Below are positions 11,780 through 22,914 of a DNA stretch of 64,000 nt, one piece after another. The position numbers were made by a program, and so were the translations under genes. Source of the DNA: Nectonema munidae (taxonomy: Eukaryota > Nematomorpha > Nectonematoida > Nectonematidae); assembly GCA_030549495.1 (NCBI GenBank), contig JAUIRK010000866.1, positions 558,001 to 622,000 of the forward strand, written 5' to 3'. The notes under the pieces are model-generated. The model made no database searches. It saw nothing but the letters and a program-made list of their open reading frames with translations, and was not told the DNA's origin. Each line of letters starts with the position of its first letter. Position 1 is the stretch's first letter.

Positions 11780-13524
11780 ATAAACAGGTGACAGTTGTAT
11801 GAAAGTTCCGAATCAAACATCAAAATGAACACATTTTCAAAAAAGTATTTATTGAAAAAATCACTATCTGAGATTTAAAATAATCTAAAATACTTTTTTG
11901 TGTGTATTTGTAGTTTTTTGAGTGTTGATCATACAAAAATCTTGAATTTCACATATTGGATCTAAAAGACCCTGAAAACGATTTAAAAAAATAATTTTTC
12001 AAATCGGAGACAATTTGCAAATCTTGATTGATATTTTCGATGGCTAAATTTGCAGAAGAGAAGTATTCTTCGGTTTCTGATAGAAAAATCCTACGGAATC
12101 TTTATCCCAATCAACACTTGCCATATCATACATCTCTATTTTTCTCTTAATAGAAATCACGTCATCTGCTTTAATTCCAATTGTGCTTGTAGAAAAATTA
12201 TTTAAAGAAGAACTTTCTTCTGAAATATCTTCTGAAATTTTATTGTGAATAAAAAAAGGCAAGGCTTACGTTCATTTTTGTTTAAACTTCCAAAACCACA
12301 TGATTCAAAGCACTTTTGTATTGTTGAAGGTGCAACATCTTTCCAGGACTTGTCGAGCCAGAAAATTGCATCTAAAATTGTGATCTCTTTCAAGAGTGAA
12401 GTTCCTCTTTTCAACTTATCTATTTTCATTTGATGTATAATCTTTTGAAGTTGGCGTTTTCCAAACTTGTATAATTCCCTGGTCCATGGGTTGCAACTTC
12501 TAGGTTGTATTGGGTGGTAAAAGCACTTCTTTAATTTTTCATCAAATTTTTTGAGCCAGTTTTTAAAAATCAAAGAAGTCATCCATGACTTTTTGTTAGC
12601 ATGATAGCTAACCGGCAATATATTCACATCAATTTTTCTAAAATATCTTGGTTTCAATGACTTTCAAATCACCAATGCTCTCTTTTTTTCACCAATCATA
12701 TTCGTGCACAACATAACTGCAAGTCTGTCTTTGAATTTTTTGCATCCAGTAGCACTTTGATTTTTCATAATAAAAGATTTGTTAACCATTCCTTTATAAA
12801 AAAAAGTGCTTCCTCATCAAGATCCGAACCATTAGCCAACAGTTAGAGACTTTGAAGTTATCAAGACCCAAACTGTTAGCAAAATCTATTGTTCTATTTT
12901 GTAAAGTTGGACCCCCTTATTGGAATACATTATTTACTAATATCTTTTCCCAAGTTAGTTTATTTACATTTTCATTTGTACTTTCTTTGAGATTTCTTTT
13001 TCGCTGCAACGGAACATTATTTTCAAATTCTTTCATAATTATAGCTTTGTTAATATTCAAAATTTGAGTTCGACCAACTTTGAAAATGTTTGATAATTTT
13101 CGCGACTAAATACACACTGTTTGTTTCACAAAGCCTCAAATCTTCATTTTTTTGGGATAATAAGAATTTTTCTCAATGAACAAAACTGTGGTTGTAAGCA
13201 ATACGCTTGTAGAAATTAAGCAACAGGAAACGCTAATAATGAAAACAGTACCTATACACAACAAGAAATCACTGTGTTGCTGTCACTGAAACAGTCTGTT
13301 TACTAGCAATCATAGTGTGCTTGTAGTTGATACTGGTTCACTTACATACATATATAGTTGAAAATTGTATCTATATTTCATATTGTTTGAATTTTAAGAA
13401 GGATTTGTAATGAAGTGACCGTTACACGCAGATTCCTTAAGTGTGTTTCTGCTTCAAATCTGACCGCTGACCGTTATAAACGAGTGACCGTTCTATGAAG
13501 GTTATAATAAGACAGTTTTCACTG
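11780..13524 (-). mobile_element. Tigger (pogo/Tc1-mariner) transposon, decayed
   Basis: The right end reads inward CAGTGAAAACTGTCTTATTA, a typical Tigger terminus, and is followed by TA (13525-13526). Minus-strand coding remains include VMLCTNMIGE, LPVSYHANKKSWMT and ITILDAIFWLDKSW, conserved Tigger DDE-region and C-terminal blocks. The left end is not clearly defined. Several frame breaks; the N-terminal CENP-B-like half is hardly readable. Confidence 0.75.
12202..12657 (-). pseudogene. Tigger transposase fragment
   Basis: Open frame of 151 residues. LPVSYHANKKSWMT followed by a poorly conserved acidic-triad region, then ITILDAIFWLDKSWKDVAP and IQKCFESCGF as in Tigger C-terminal halves. 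Further coding remains upstream at about 12660-12850 are in other frames. Inactive. Confidence 0.75.
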
Positions 13525-14035
13525 TAATTTTAATTTATTAGGAAGAGCGTCTCTTCGTTCTAATTTCTTATTTTTCATATTATATCTGAATACAAGGAAT
13601 AAGAAAATGATGGGGGCTAAATTTTTTAGAAGTCGGTTTAGAACTTTTATAGATGGCAATCTTACTTTTTACTCCATAATCTTACTTTTAGCTTAATTTT
13701 TGCGCTCAAATCAACACTAGTTACAAATTTTATATTTAAAATTTCTTACCTTATTGAAAAAAACTTTGCATAGTTAGTGCAAGAGGTTCTTAATCAGAGT
13801 TAGAAATTGGGAGTCAAGCTTTTTGTAAGGAGTATGTAAAAAAAAACTGCAGTTTTTAAAAAATTGATCAATAATCAAAATTTATAATCATATACAGCCA
13901 GACCTTCTTTATCCTACACTCCCTTAACCGACACACTAATAACGAACCGACTTTTTTCATCAATAGTGCTTCAACAGACAAATGTCAGACAGACAAATGT
14001 AAATTTTTTTACCATAATATATAGATACCGATTTT

Positions 14036-14204
14036 AGATGTATCGGATATCCGTAAAATTTTTTACATTGTCCTAACATCCGCGGATTATTTAAGTTTCA
14101 ACACCCACAATTTTCAAACATTTTTCTGTATACCGCAATTTTTTTTTGGATTTTTTCAATTTTTACTTTCTCCAAAATTTTTTGACAAGTACACCTCTTT
14201 ATAA
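14036..14204. repeat. Short hAT (Ac-type) end pair, probable MITE
   Basis: Left TAGATGTATCGGATATCC, right ending GACAAGTACACCTCTTTA. Both resemble the right end of the BED-hAT relic near 22195 (GACATCCGATACACCTCTA). No clear target duplication. Confidence 0.4.
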
Positions 14205-14559
14205 TAGCATAATGAATGCTATTGAACATTATTAAAATATGATGAATGTTGTCAGCGTAAAAACACTGTGCACAGCTTCAATTCTCTTTCTATTTGGGTA
14301 TATTATGCGGTGTTATCATTTAATTACTCTTAGTTTCTCTCGTATTCGTGGATAATAATCCGATGAAGTAATGATGAAATATAACTATTTATTTTTTGAT
14401 AAAATGTTTGTGAAACTAAAAAAATATATTTAAATACACAAAATTATATATGGCAAATACGGAAATAATAAAAATATTTTGTTTTTCTTTTTTAGAATCA
14501 AAGTATATGCTTGCTTTTTTTGACATCTGTGTTAAATTTTTATCCTAATTTGACAGGTC
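14205..14559. other. Gap without recognised features
   Basis: AT-rich sequence between the hAT-like ends and the repeated gene family; nothing seen. Confidence 0.4.
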
Positions 14560-15565
14560 CCTAGAACCCCACTCCATGCTCATCACTCACATCTGCTGCA
14601 TTCTCCGGGAAGAAGGACAGGTGAGAATGAAGAAAATCTATTTTCAGTGACATATTGCATCCGAGGTCTTTGTAGCTTTTGATTAGACTTTCTACTTTAA
14701 TTTCTCGCAGTATCTTGGTATTTTCCAAGAAGTCCTTTGCATACATCCCTGAACGCTTGCCAGGCCGCTAGCTTAGTTTCATCCATTGTAGCCTCAAAGT
14801 CCTTATCAGTTATAAGCTTGTGAACCTGAGGGCCTGCAAAAATACCTCATTTAATCTTAGCATCACTAAAGATCCTTTTGAGATACTAGAAACAGGGCTT
14901 ACTGGTTGCAGTGTTTTAGTAAATTGTTTCATTAGGCCTAGCTTTATATGCAACGGTGGCAAAATGATTCTTTCCTTCATAACTAATGGCTCATGTTTAC
15001 ATTATGGCATCCAAGATAAATAGATTCCCGATGTGGCCATTCTGAGCGTATATAATGTTCTGACTTTGCACTGCTGTCCCACATGCAAATAAAGCACATA
15101 AAATTGGTGTATCCAGTTTGTAGGCCATTAAGTATGGCCACTACTTTCAAGTCTGCACAAATTAGCCAATCATGCTCGTTGTATTTTATGTGTTCCAGAA
15201 TAAAAGCCAGGTTTTCATAGGTTTCTCTCAAAATGATCGAGTAAGCAACTGGAACTAAAGGCATAGTGTTTCCAATGTGCAACAAAACTGCTTTTATGCT
15301 GTAAAGCGATTTATCTATAAATAACCTCCACTCATTCGGTTCATATGACATCTCAAGGGCACCGAATAGGCCTTTGATATCATTACAGTAAGTCAAGTTG
15401 TTTAACTTCTCTAGATCTGCAGAACGCTTTCTAAACATACTAATTCGAACATCTTCATCCAACATGTGCCATTGTCGTAAACTTGAAGTCAAGAGAGTTC
15501 ACTCTGTTGCTTAGTAAGTATTAGATCACGAACAAGATCATTGAGTTCCAGTTGGGTGATGAGAT
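14560..15565 (-). pseudogene. Repeated gene family of unknown nature, C-terminal part
   Basis: The minus strand reads blocks such as ADLKVVAILNGLQTGYTNF, CFICMWDS and LKIDFLHSHLSFFPEN. I recognise this as a high-copy family, annotated only as uncharacterised proteins in many arthropods and cnidarians. Its biochemical role is unknown to me and it behaves like a mobile gene. A cysteine/tryptophan cluster (C..C.WDS) is visible. It is broken in several places, and the MULE at 15566 interrupts it. A second relic lies at 32820-33206. Confidence 0.6.
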
Positions 15566-15730
15566 CGTGCTACGACATTTCATCACACGACATTTCATCA
15601 CACGACACTTCATCACACGACACTTTATCATAACGACACTTCATCACGCGACATTTCATCATACCGACACTTGATCACACGACACTTCATCACACGACAT
15701 TTGATTATACACGACATATCATGACAACCA
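15566..15730. repeat. Left terminal satellite array of the MULE
   Basis: About nine imperfect units of the type (a)cacacgacayttcatc, drifting toward the inside (tatacacgacatatcatgac). Confidence 0.85.
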
Positions 15731-16382
15731 AATATAAAATAATTATTCGCCTACATTTACCACATCGTTGGTCTTATGATCCCTGCCACGAAAAATTTAA
15801 CCTCCCTGTCGTACTCTGATACAGGGTATTAAGATATATTATTATAACTAACCCATTGAAGTTATGCTGATTTTATTAATATAAATACTGTAGACTAAAA
15901 ATATAGGGTAAATATTTAACTCAAAAATCAAAATTTAAAACTTCATTCAATAACATCTATTTTTATTTATAATTACTACGTTATGTCAAGTTAGGTTTGA
16001 AAAAGATCACTATAATACAAAGTATGCCTTACAACTGTTCCTTAATTTGTGTATAATATCGTTCATATTTTGTCAAAAATATAATATTTACAAATTCTTC
16101 AAAGAAAAATATTTCAATTAAATGGAGTTTGCTTGCTTTATTAAAACTATTTGTCAATGTCAGATACGAGCATTAAATCGAGGGATTCCCAAAGAACAAA
16201 TCCTTTCTATATAATTTTACGGTAGTGTATGGGTTTGCGGTAAATTGAGGGACGGTAATGCGTCTGAAAACTATATATATATCGTTTGGAAAAAAATTAC
16301 AAAATGAAAGTACTATAATTTGATTTATTTGTATAAGAAATAATTTAAAAACAATAAAAATTGTCATACTTATAAAAACAAA
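15731..16382. other. MULE internal non-coding stretch
   Basis: AT-rich DNA between the left array and the transposase stop; no gene seen. Confidence 0.5.
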
Positions 16383-17537
16383 CTACTTACAGGCAGAATA
16401 CTGAATAGCTCTAAGGTATGTCATGATATCAGTCTGTGCGAACAGACTAGCTATGCTTTTAATCTTCTCCTTAATAGAAAGATATTTTTTATTAGTCGGT
16501 AGAGGTGCACCTGTTATTCCTTGAGTTAAATTCAAACGTTGAAAAGCAATATCTTTGTAAATACCGTTTAGGAAATACCAAATTGTTGGGTGGCTGCATT
16601 GGAATAAATATTGCAAAGAGTAATGCCATCCCTCTACAGCATTTGTAGTTCGAGCCACACCTTCCACACAATTTTCAAAATGATTCCACTTTGAAATAGG
16701 AAAAAGGGGATTCCTTGCTGCTCCATTTCTTCTGTATCCTCTTCTTATGTAGGTGTTTTCAAAGTATGTCAGAAGCTGAGTAACTTTATCATTTTCAGGC
16801 ATATGTTCCTTTAAAGTGTCAAATGCATTTTCAATAAAGTTTGTCGGGACTAAAGAAAGTGCAGGTAAACAAAGAATCAGTGTGCTTAATTCATTATCAC
16901 TTTCCATTTCGGATTTCATTCCCAACTGAATGGCTTTTTTATAAACATTCTGCGAAAGATGGAAAAAACAACCTTTGATTTCTGTGTTCGGAAAAGCATA
17001 CTGAAATTCAGTCATTGCAGCGATTTCAAAATCTAGAAGAATTTGTTCAGGATTGGCACAAGGAACAATATTCTTCATTGCGTTAATCATTCTTCTATAA
17101 GTATTTCTACTTTTGTTATTCACAAGAGCATACATTCCTGCTGGATTACGCCCTTCTCCAAAATGAAAATGAAGAGTATACAACTGATAAAATAAACATG
17201 GTACAACCTTAAAAGTACCATCAGCAATCCAGAGTCTGGCACGTGACAAACAAGACACAACTTCATTATGTCCAAATATAATAATTCTTTCGGTATCGTC
17301 AATGCCAGAATCATACAATAAATTGTCTCTAAACTTACCTGTTATTTCAAAATTTGTTGAAGTTGGCAAAAGTGGTAATGTGTTAAATCTTCCTTTAGAT
17401 CGTTGTAATGTTCGAATTAGGCTTGGCTTCTTTGGTATTCGCATCATGGATGAGGTTGATATATCTTGACAATATTCACTAGAGACAATCATTGGAGCTG
17501 CTCCAACTTCTTTCATTGCAATTTTCATTTTGTTCAC
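16383..17537 (-). CDS. MULE transposase
   Basis: 384 residues, long and mostly intact. First acidic residue in LWIADGTFKVVP (near 105), second in QILLDFEIAAM (near 168), then the CFFHLSQNVYKKA block (C..H, near 190) and NAVEGWH (near 300), the DDE order of the MULE family. It cuts and pastes the surrounding element. The frame begins with GTG just past the stop of the FLYWCH frame, so the natural protein was probably one chain now split by one base. Frame otherwise open, so the insertion looks fairly recent. Confidence 0.85.
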   Translation of the reverse strand: MNKMKIAMKEVGAAPMIVSSEYCQDISTSSMMRIPKKPSLIRTLQRSKGRFNTLPLLPTSTNFEITGKFRDNLLYDSGIDDTERIIIFGHNEVVSCLSRARLWIADGTFKVVPCLFYQLYTLHFHFGEGRNPAGMYALVNNKSRNTYRRMINAMKNIVPCANPEQILLDFEIAAMTEFQYAFPNTEIKGCFFHLSQNVYKKAIQLGMKSEMESDNELSTLILCLPALSLVPTNFIENAFDTLKEHMPENDKVTQLLTYFENTYIRRGYRRNGAARNPLFPISKWNHFENCVEGVARTTNAVEGWHYSLQYLFQCSHPTIWYFLNGIYKDIAFQRLNLTQGITGAPLPTNKKYLSIKEKIKSIASLFAQTDIMTYLRAIQYSACK

Positions 17538-17539
17538 TG

Positions 17540-17884
17540 CTAATTTGCGCAGATTTTTTCTCTGTCCAAATAATGGGAATGTTCAGATTTGGGTGAGGAA
17601 ATTACACGTTCTCCCAACGTTGTAATAAACGCATTACATTTCTTTTTTTGGTATTCTGAGCATCGCCAACGGATAGAATTATCTTTGTTTTTTCGATGTT
17701 TATAATATTCGCAATTATTGAATATTGCAGTTTCCTTTCCCTTGGAAGTTGTTCCAAACTTACAAAAATATTCAACATCATTTGTATCCATTTTAAATGT
17801 TAATAAGGCAAAAACTTTTATTTTGACATAAAAAAAATAGAAGGGAGTTAAAGTTAAAAGTAAAAGAGTTGAAGGTATTCTCAA
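17540..17884 (-). CDS. FLYWCH-type zinc finger, N-terminal part of the MULE protein
   Basis: The likely start is the internal Met about 30 codons in, just before DTNDVEYFC. The finger reads F.. TSKGKE.. Y.. IRWRCSEYQKKKCNAF .. SEHSHY, matching the FLYWCH spacing W-C..C..H.H. In this family the finger binds DNA ahead of the transposase domain. It ends with a stop directly before the transposase frame. Confidence 0.8.
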   Translation of the reverse strand: MRIPSTLLLLTLTPFYFFYVKIKVFALLTFKMDTNDVEYFCKFGTTSKGKETAIFNNCEYYKHRKNKDNSIRWRCSEYQKKKCNAFITTLGERVISSPKSEHSHYLDREKICAN

Positions 17885-18192
17885 GAAGAAAAAACTAACA
17901 AGGAAGTATTAGTGAGTAGAATGGGAAAATATTTAAAAGATTATCTATACAACAACCTGTAAAAATGTATCATATATACTTCAAGTTGTACACTTTTCAC
18001 TTCCTGTTTAGCTGTTAAAGTATCTCATATATAATTAGAAGATTATCAACAACATGCCCATGAAAAAGCTTATCATACCTAGGTAAAATTCTCCACATAA
18101 TATAATGCTCTAATACTTTTATCTTGACTATTTATCTATGCTGATGTTTTAATCTTTTACAACATATAGGAAATTGAAATGATTCTCTGATT

Positions 18193-18276
18193 ATGTGATG
18201 AAATGTCGTGTGGTGAAGTGTCGCTATGATGAAATGTCGTGTGATGAAGTGTCGTGTGATGAAATGTCATGAGACC
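18193..18276. repeat. Right terminal satellite array of the MULE
   Basis: About five units of tgatgaaatgtcgtgtg with variants, the reverse complement of the left array; shorter than the left one. Confidence 0.85.
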
Positions 18277-18850
18277 GATGAGATGTGGTTTCTTATCAGA
18301 TTCAAGCTGTGTCGTATACGTTGTACCAGAGATTCTGAATCTTCTGAGTTGCTGTTGTCATCACTTAGTGTAGTTCAGAGACAGGAATATCACTTGAATG
18401 TAGAACTGGGCGAATAGCAGACGGAAGATCTGGATATACGATAGATTTTTTGCCTTTTCCTTTTTGGCTTTTTGCCAAGAAAAAAAATAAAATTAAAAAA
18501 TTTATACTACTTTACATGAAAAATTAAGCAATTAATACCTACCTTAAATATCCGTTAATCAGAACTAGTAATCTTTTGAATGGCGCCTTTATGCTCCTAG
18601 GGGTTCCCCACCTTTTTATCCCCCCAAAATCCCCCCCCCCATTTTTCTAAAAAAAAAAAAAACTCTAGGTCATTGGTACACCAAACAACAGTCCAGTCCC
18701 TTTGCCTTTTTCCCAGACAAAAAGAGAACTTGTACACCTAACACAGCATATGTGAGGTGCCCAACTCTTGTCCTGGTCACCCACTTTACATCCAAAGTAC
18801 AACTCATAAACTTTCTTGACACGTTGAGCCAACTGCCTTTTGTATCGCTT
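18277..18850 (-). pseudogene. Repeated gene family of unknown nature, N-terminal part
   Basis: Minus strand: LYFGCKVGDQDKSWAPHICC with a following Cys pair, then, after a poly-C/poly-A tract at 18630-18662, IVYPDLPSAIRPVLHS. These are the N-terminal blocks of the same family as 14560-15565. The C..C spacing suggests a metal-binding motif. Broken. Confidence 0.55.
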
Positions 18851-18985
18851 TAACCCATTTACGGCCAATGTTCCTATTTTGGAACATAAGTAATTTCATC
18901 TTCGTCTGCTTTTTTCAATGACTTTGAATATAAATCGTCTGCGTTTTTTAGATATCGTCTGCTTTGCTTGGCCTTAAATAGGAAT
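18851..18985 (+). repeat. piggyBac-like MITE, copy 4
   Basis: Left end ttTAACCCATTTACGGCC, right end ..GGCCTTAAATAGG (decayed). 18901-18949 is identical to the first 49 bases of the window. Confidence 0.55.
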
Positions 18986-19439
18986 GTAACTAAAGCACGT
19001 GTATAACAAAATTATCCCTGGTGAATTTTTGCATTCTCTCGGCATTTTAAATATTTCTACTTTTACAAAAAAGACTTAGTAATCTGAAAAATTAAAATAA
19101 TAGTAAAAGCAACAAACAAAACGAATAACAATATAAAAATGCAAATGCATTTATAGTAAGCAAAAAGCATCATAACCGTTTAGATAGACATTGCATGCTT
19201 TGCTTTTTACGAAAAACTGGAGGGTCTCAGAAAAAAACAAGTTCCATATTCGTGATCTATGCAAAAAATACTCTTAGAAAATCATAGTGACTTCCATTTT
19301 TTTCATTGTTAGACAGTTTTAAGTATTTATTTTAAATAAGTCTGTTTTTATTTGTTTCAGCATTTAAACGTTTTTTTACCAAATTCTTTAAAATATTTTT
19401 AAAAATATTTTACAATTTTATTTCACAGAATAAACTAAA

Positions 19440-19541
19440 ATGTCGTCCAAATGTAGTTTAGTTTGGAAATATTTTCAAATTTTAGAAAAAGATTCCGTTC
19501 AGTGCGTTTTATGCGAACAAAAGTATTCCAGAAAATGGTGA
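19440..19541 (+). pseudogene. BED zinc finger fragment of the hAT relic
   Basis: 33 codons: LVWKYF..VQCVLCEQKYSR, the W-Y/F..C..C half of a BED finger, cut short by a stop before the His residues. Confidence 0.6.
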
Positions 19542-21020
19542 GGAACTGATTCTTCAAAAAATGAATTAACGGAGTTACAGTAAGCTATAATAAAAGAAAA
19601 ACAAAAATTCTAGAATGTTTCGCAAAAGTTAAAAAAATGGGAAGTTTATTCGCGTAAACTTGATTTTCTCATTGCAGAAATCTATTGAAGATATAGGGTT
19701 TGTTCGGTTAATTTCTAAAGTAAAAAAGTTTAATTAAACACGAGAAATTTTTATTCATCTTTAATTTGTAATAATATGTATGATTGTGTTGAGAAATGCC
19801 TTCAGAAAAAAATAAAAAAATATCTTCCATAACTGACATTTGGTGCGACACTGTTGCTGACGTTCCCTCCTCTACCCTATTCGTGACGGCCTATTTTCAT
19901 TTCCTCAGTGACTTCTATTGAATATTTTTACAAAATCTCGCGTGTACCCACTAAATAATTGATTGTAAATCTGATGGTGTCATTTATTTTTATCATGAAA
20001 ATCAATCAAACCTGTAAATCAATGTCAAATATATAAACTTGGAAATATATTATAAATTCACCATTGTTGTGTTAATATTGTCTTAATTGATTTAATAAAT
20101 AAACTTTTGATGAATAATTCAGCCAAAATATTCTACCTATCAGTAAATTAGCTTTCACTGGTGACTTAATGGGCTAACACTTTTCTCATTATATTAAAAT
20201 AAATTTATCCATACACAGCAAATCGAAAAAGCTCAATTTGAATCTGAAATAACTTTTGTCACTCTAGATTTAAATTGCGGTTACTGTTTAAGTTTGGTTA
20301 ATTTGTGGCCAGATTTTTTCATAATTTTTGTCCCATTTAGCAAATCGACCTTTCTCTATTTCATCGACATTATTTTTGTCAATATATAACATATGTATTG
20401 AATACTACATTTCAATGTGGTTAAAATACTTAGTTCGACACTACATTGACTTTTATAAATTTAAGCGTAACTAATATAAGATATACTAATGATTTTATCC
20501 ATCTCATAAATACGAATGGGACCCATCACCCAATTTCTAATCAAAGCGACCTGAGATCATGTTAGATAAAAGTCCATAAAATTAATTTTCAATTCTCATA
20601 AAAAAATGTCAATAATAAGCCTATAGATGGGTTATTTATATTATTTATAATATATTTAATGATAAGCAATAAATTTAGCAATAAAATTTTTATAAAAATT
20701 ATTGTAAAATTACATAGTGAAAAATATTACTGATAGGGTTAAGTTTGATAGCACATATGGTGAAAGATTTTGAACGACTAAGCTTATTTTTAGCAGTTCA
20801 TCCTCTTTAGTTAAACAAGTGGAATATTCAAAGTGAAAATGTTCATTGTGTTTTGCGAGATTCTGGCACAAATATTAAAAAAACCTTCCTTCTGGCTCAA
20901 AAAGTACAACTAGTAATTAAATATGGTTTAACATCTCACACCGAAATTGATAATAATATTAAAAAAAGTCGTAGCATTGCTAGTCATTTTCATCATTCTA
21001 TTTTGGCACAAGACGATTTT
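19542..21020. other. Decayed interior of the hAT relic
   Basis: No readable coding blocks; AT-rich. Confidence 0.4.
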
Positions 21021-21153
21021 TTGTGCGGTGTTTTCATCGAGAAGGCACACTTGCGCCGCTTGTATCGAACTATGAGAAAGTAGGCTTGATGCGGGATCGA
21101 ACCCAAGACCTTGAGTTATCGAAACCCAGTACATAACCAACCTTACTCACGCT
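21021..21153 (-). repeat. tRNA-derived SINE (antisense) inside the hAT relic
   Basis: gaaggcacacttgcgccgct, gtatcgaactatgagaaag, gggatcgaaccc (B-box, antisense) and ccttactcacgc all present. It lacks the outer ggtacc tail. Confidence 0.8.
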
Positions 21154-21680
21154 TTGAAAAATTAATTATTTTAATTAACTTGAAAAAGGTTTAAGATTGA
21201 TTAAATTAGCCAAAAGTTTCTGTTTTATATGCTACTCCTAAAAAGTGGAACAGCACATTCATTCTATAAGTTTAAAAGACTGATTAAAAAAATTAAAGAA
21301 TCCTTGTGTGTACTACAGATACACAAATTAAACACGTGCGCAATTTTGAAAATGACGGTTGATGTTAAAAATAATAATAGTTGTTTTAAGGAGCATATGA
21401 AGAAATCACAAGAAAGCTCAGTGGCGCACAGCTAATTCGTAATATTAAAGCGCACGCGTAGCTGAAAAAATGTTGAATTTGAAGAAGAAAAATTTTAAAG
21501 CGATAATGCATCAAATGATATTAAAATTACATCCAAAATGATCTTGATCAAAGATTCAAAAGCAAATTTTTTACCTCCGTTGAAATAACAAATAAAGTGA
21601 AATCTTTTTCCATTAATTTATGCGATGGATATAAGGCTGATGATGATGGCAACAAATGTTAGAACAAAAGTTGCGAGAAA

Positions 21681-22100
21681 ATGAGAAGAAATCTTAGTCA
21701 AGTTTTTAAAACTTTAAATGAAGGAATAGACGCTATTCTAGATGCCAGTAGCGAAGAAGGAAATAAAGATGATGATAGAGACGAGAATAGAGCTTTCATT
21801 GAAGAACTTATTAATAAGTATTATCAGAGTGAAAAAAGAATCAATGCATCAACAGTTCAAAGTTTAGATTGGTTGAAAACGAAAAAAGAAGCATTTCCAA
21901 TTTTGTCCAAAATTGCATGCCAATATATTACATGTCCACGTAGTAGTATTCTAAGTGAACAGCTCTTTAGTAGCGCAGAAAGAATTTATACTCATAAAAG
22001 AAAAAGAATACTTGAAAAAAACTTACCAATTTTGAATTTTAAGTATTTTGATTATTATTTCATTAATAAGAAGTATACAACGCGTGCTTGCATACAATAG
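21681..22100 (+). pseudogene. hAT transposase C-terminal dimerisation region
   Basis: 139 residues. LDWLKTKKEAFPILSKIACQ and SEQLFSSAERIYTHKRKR are the canonical hATC motif used for dimerisation. It is preceded by an acidic stretch (EEGNKDDDRDEN). Only the end of the transposase is open. Confidence 0.8.
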
Positions 22101-22467
22101 CCATTAGCATATCCGAATCCGCATTCGTTAAAAAATGTCGACATCCGCTTCCAGGGATACGAAAAATTTGACATCCGATACACCTCTAATACGAATGATT
22201 AGTGCGCCGTCAATGGATCATCTTTAGGTGTGAAATAAGATTCATCGACAAACATGCAACATATTGCACCTCTTTTTGAGAGCAAGTACTATCCCACAGT
22301 CCATCTTAAAAATGTATTATGAAAAATAGAAGTTTAATATTTTGTATGTCGAATAAGAAATTAGTTTTATTAGAAGTATTGTGGGTGTCAGAATAACATT
22401 GAAAAATAGGTTACAGTCAGTAGTGTGTCGGTTAGCGGGCTTGTCGGATAAACGAGGTCCGATTGTA

Positions 22468-22914
22468 TTTTAGAACACAAAGAATGGCTACTTATCAAAT
22501 TGCCTAAAAAAATATTCCTTCCAAATTTTGAATAAAAATATTTTTTTTTATACCAAATCGACCATGATGTATTACAAAATTCATTTGAAGATCAGCACGA
22601 GAGTGAGACAACAAGGGTAGAACCAGGAAGTTAAATTTATATAAACATTATTGAGTCAGCATAGTTTATACTTTTAGATATGGCGCATGGCTACGTTATT
22701 ATTCTGAAACTTTTTGGAGTTCTCGGATGTGTGTAGCGAGCGTGTAAAATATGAAATATGATTGGTAATTGTCGGGGAATAGAAGATGATTGGCATCTAG
22801 CGAAATAATGGATTCATGACAAAGTAAGGATTTGTGATTCATTTCACTTTATTCAAATTGCACGTAAATTCTGTTTTTTGAAATAAGTTAAGATAAACAA
22901 CACCAATTTTTTTG
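22468..22914. other. Gap without recognised features
   Basis: Between the right Tigger-like end and the Merlin-like element; nothing recognised. Confidence 0.4.

Larger units (their letters stand above)
15566..18276 (-). mobile_element. Mutator-like (MULE) transposon with FLYWCH finger and terminal satellite arrays
   Basis: 2.7-kb element. Both ends consist of tandem variants of a 16-17 bp unit (CACACGACATTTCATCA on the left, its reverse complement on the right). The flanks share GATGAGAT (15558-15565 and 18277-18284), consistent with the 8-10 bp duplications of MULEs. The minus strand carries a FLYWCH zinc finger frame and a MULE transposase frame separated by a single-base slip. It is inserted into the repeated gene family and is the youngest layer of the nest. 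Confidence 0.8.
19440..22195 (+). mobile_element. BED-finger hAT (Ac-like) transposon relic
   Basis: Begins with a BED-type zinc finger frame at 19440 and ends with a hAT dimerisation domain (21681-22100). The right terminus TAGAGGTGTATCGGATGTC (read inward) lies at 22195. The catalytic middle is not readable and a SINE has inserted at 21021. The left terminus is not identified. Inactive. Confidence 0.65.
13895..22465. mobile_element. Composite nest bounded by matching Tigger-like ends
   Basis: The left end (CAGCCAGACC..TTTATCC..ACCGACACACT, 13895-13938) and the right end (the inverted version, 22420-22465) align over about 44 bp at roughly three quarters identity. Each is flanked by TA (13893-13894, 22466-22467). 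The 8.5 kb between holds other elements and no Tigger transposase. Most simply, an old non-autonomous Tigger was filled by later insertions. Chance pairing of two separate relics is the alternative. Confidence 0.5.

Noticed and set aside
15566-15730. Regular short repeats resembling a CRISPR array
   Set aside because: The units are contiguous without unique spacers, are mirrored at 18193-18276, and flank a MULE; they are transposon ends in an animal genome.
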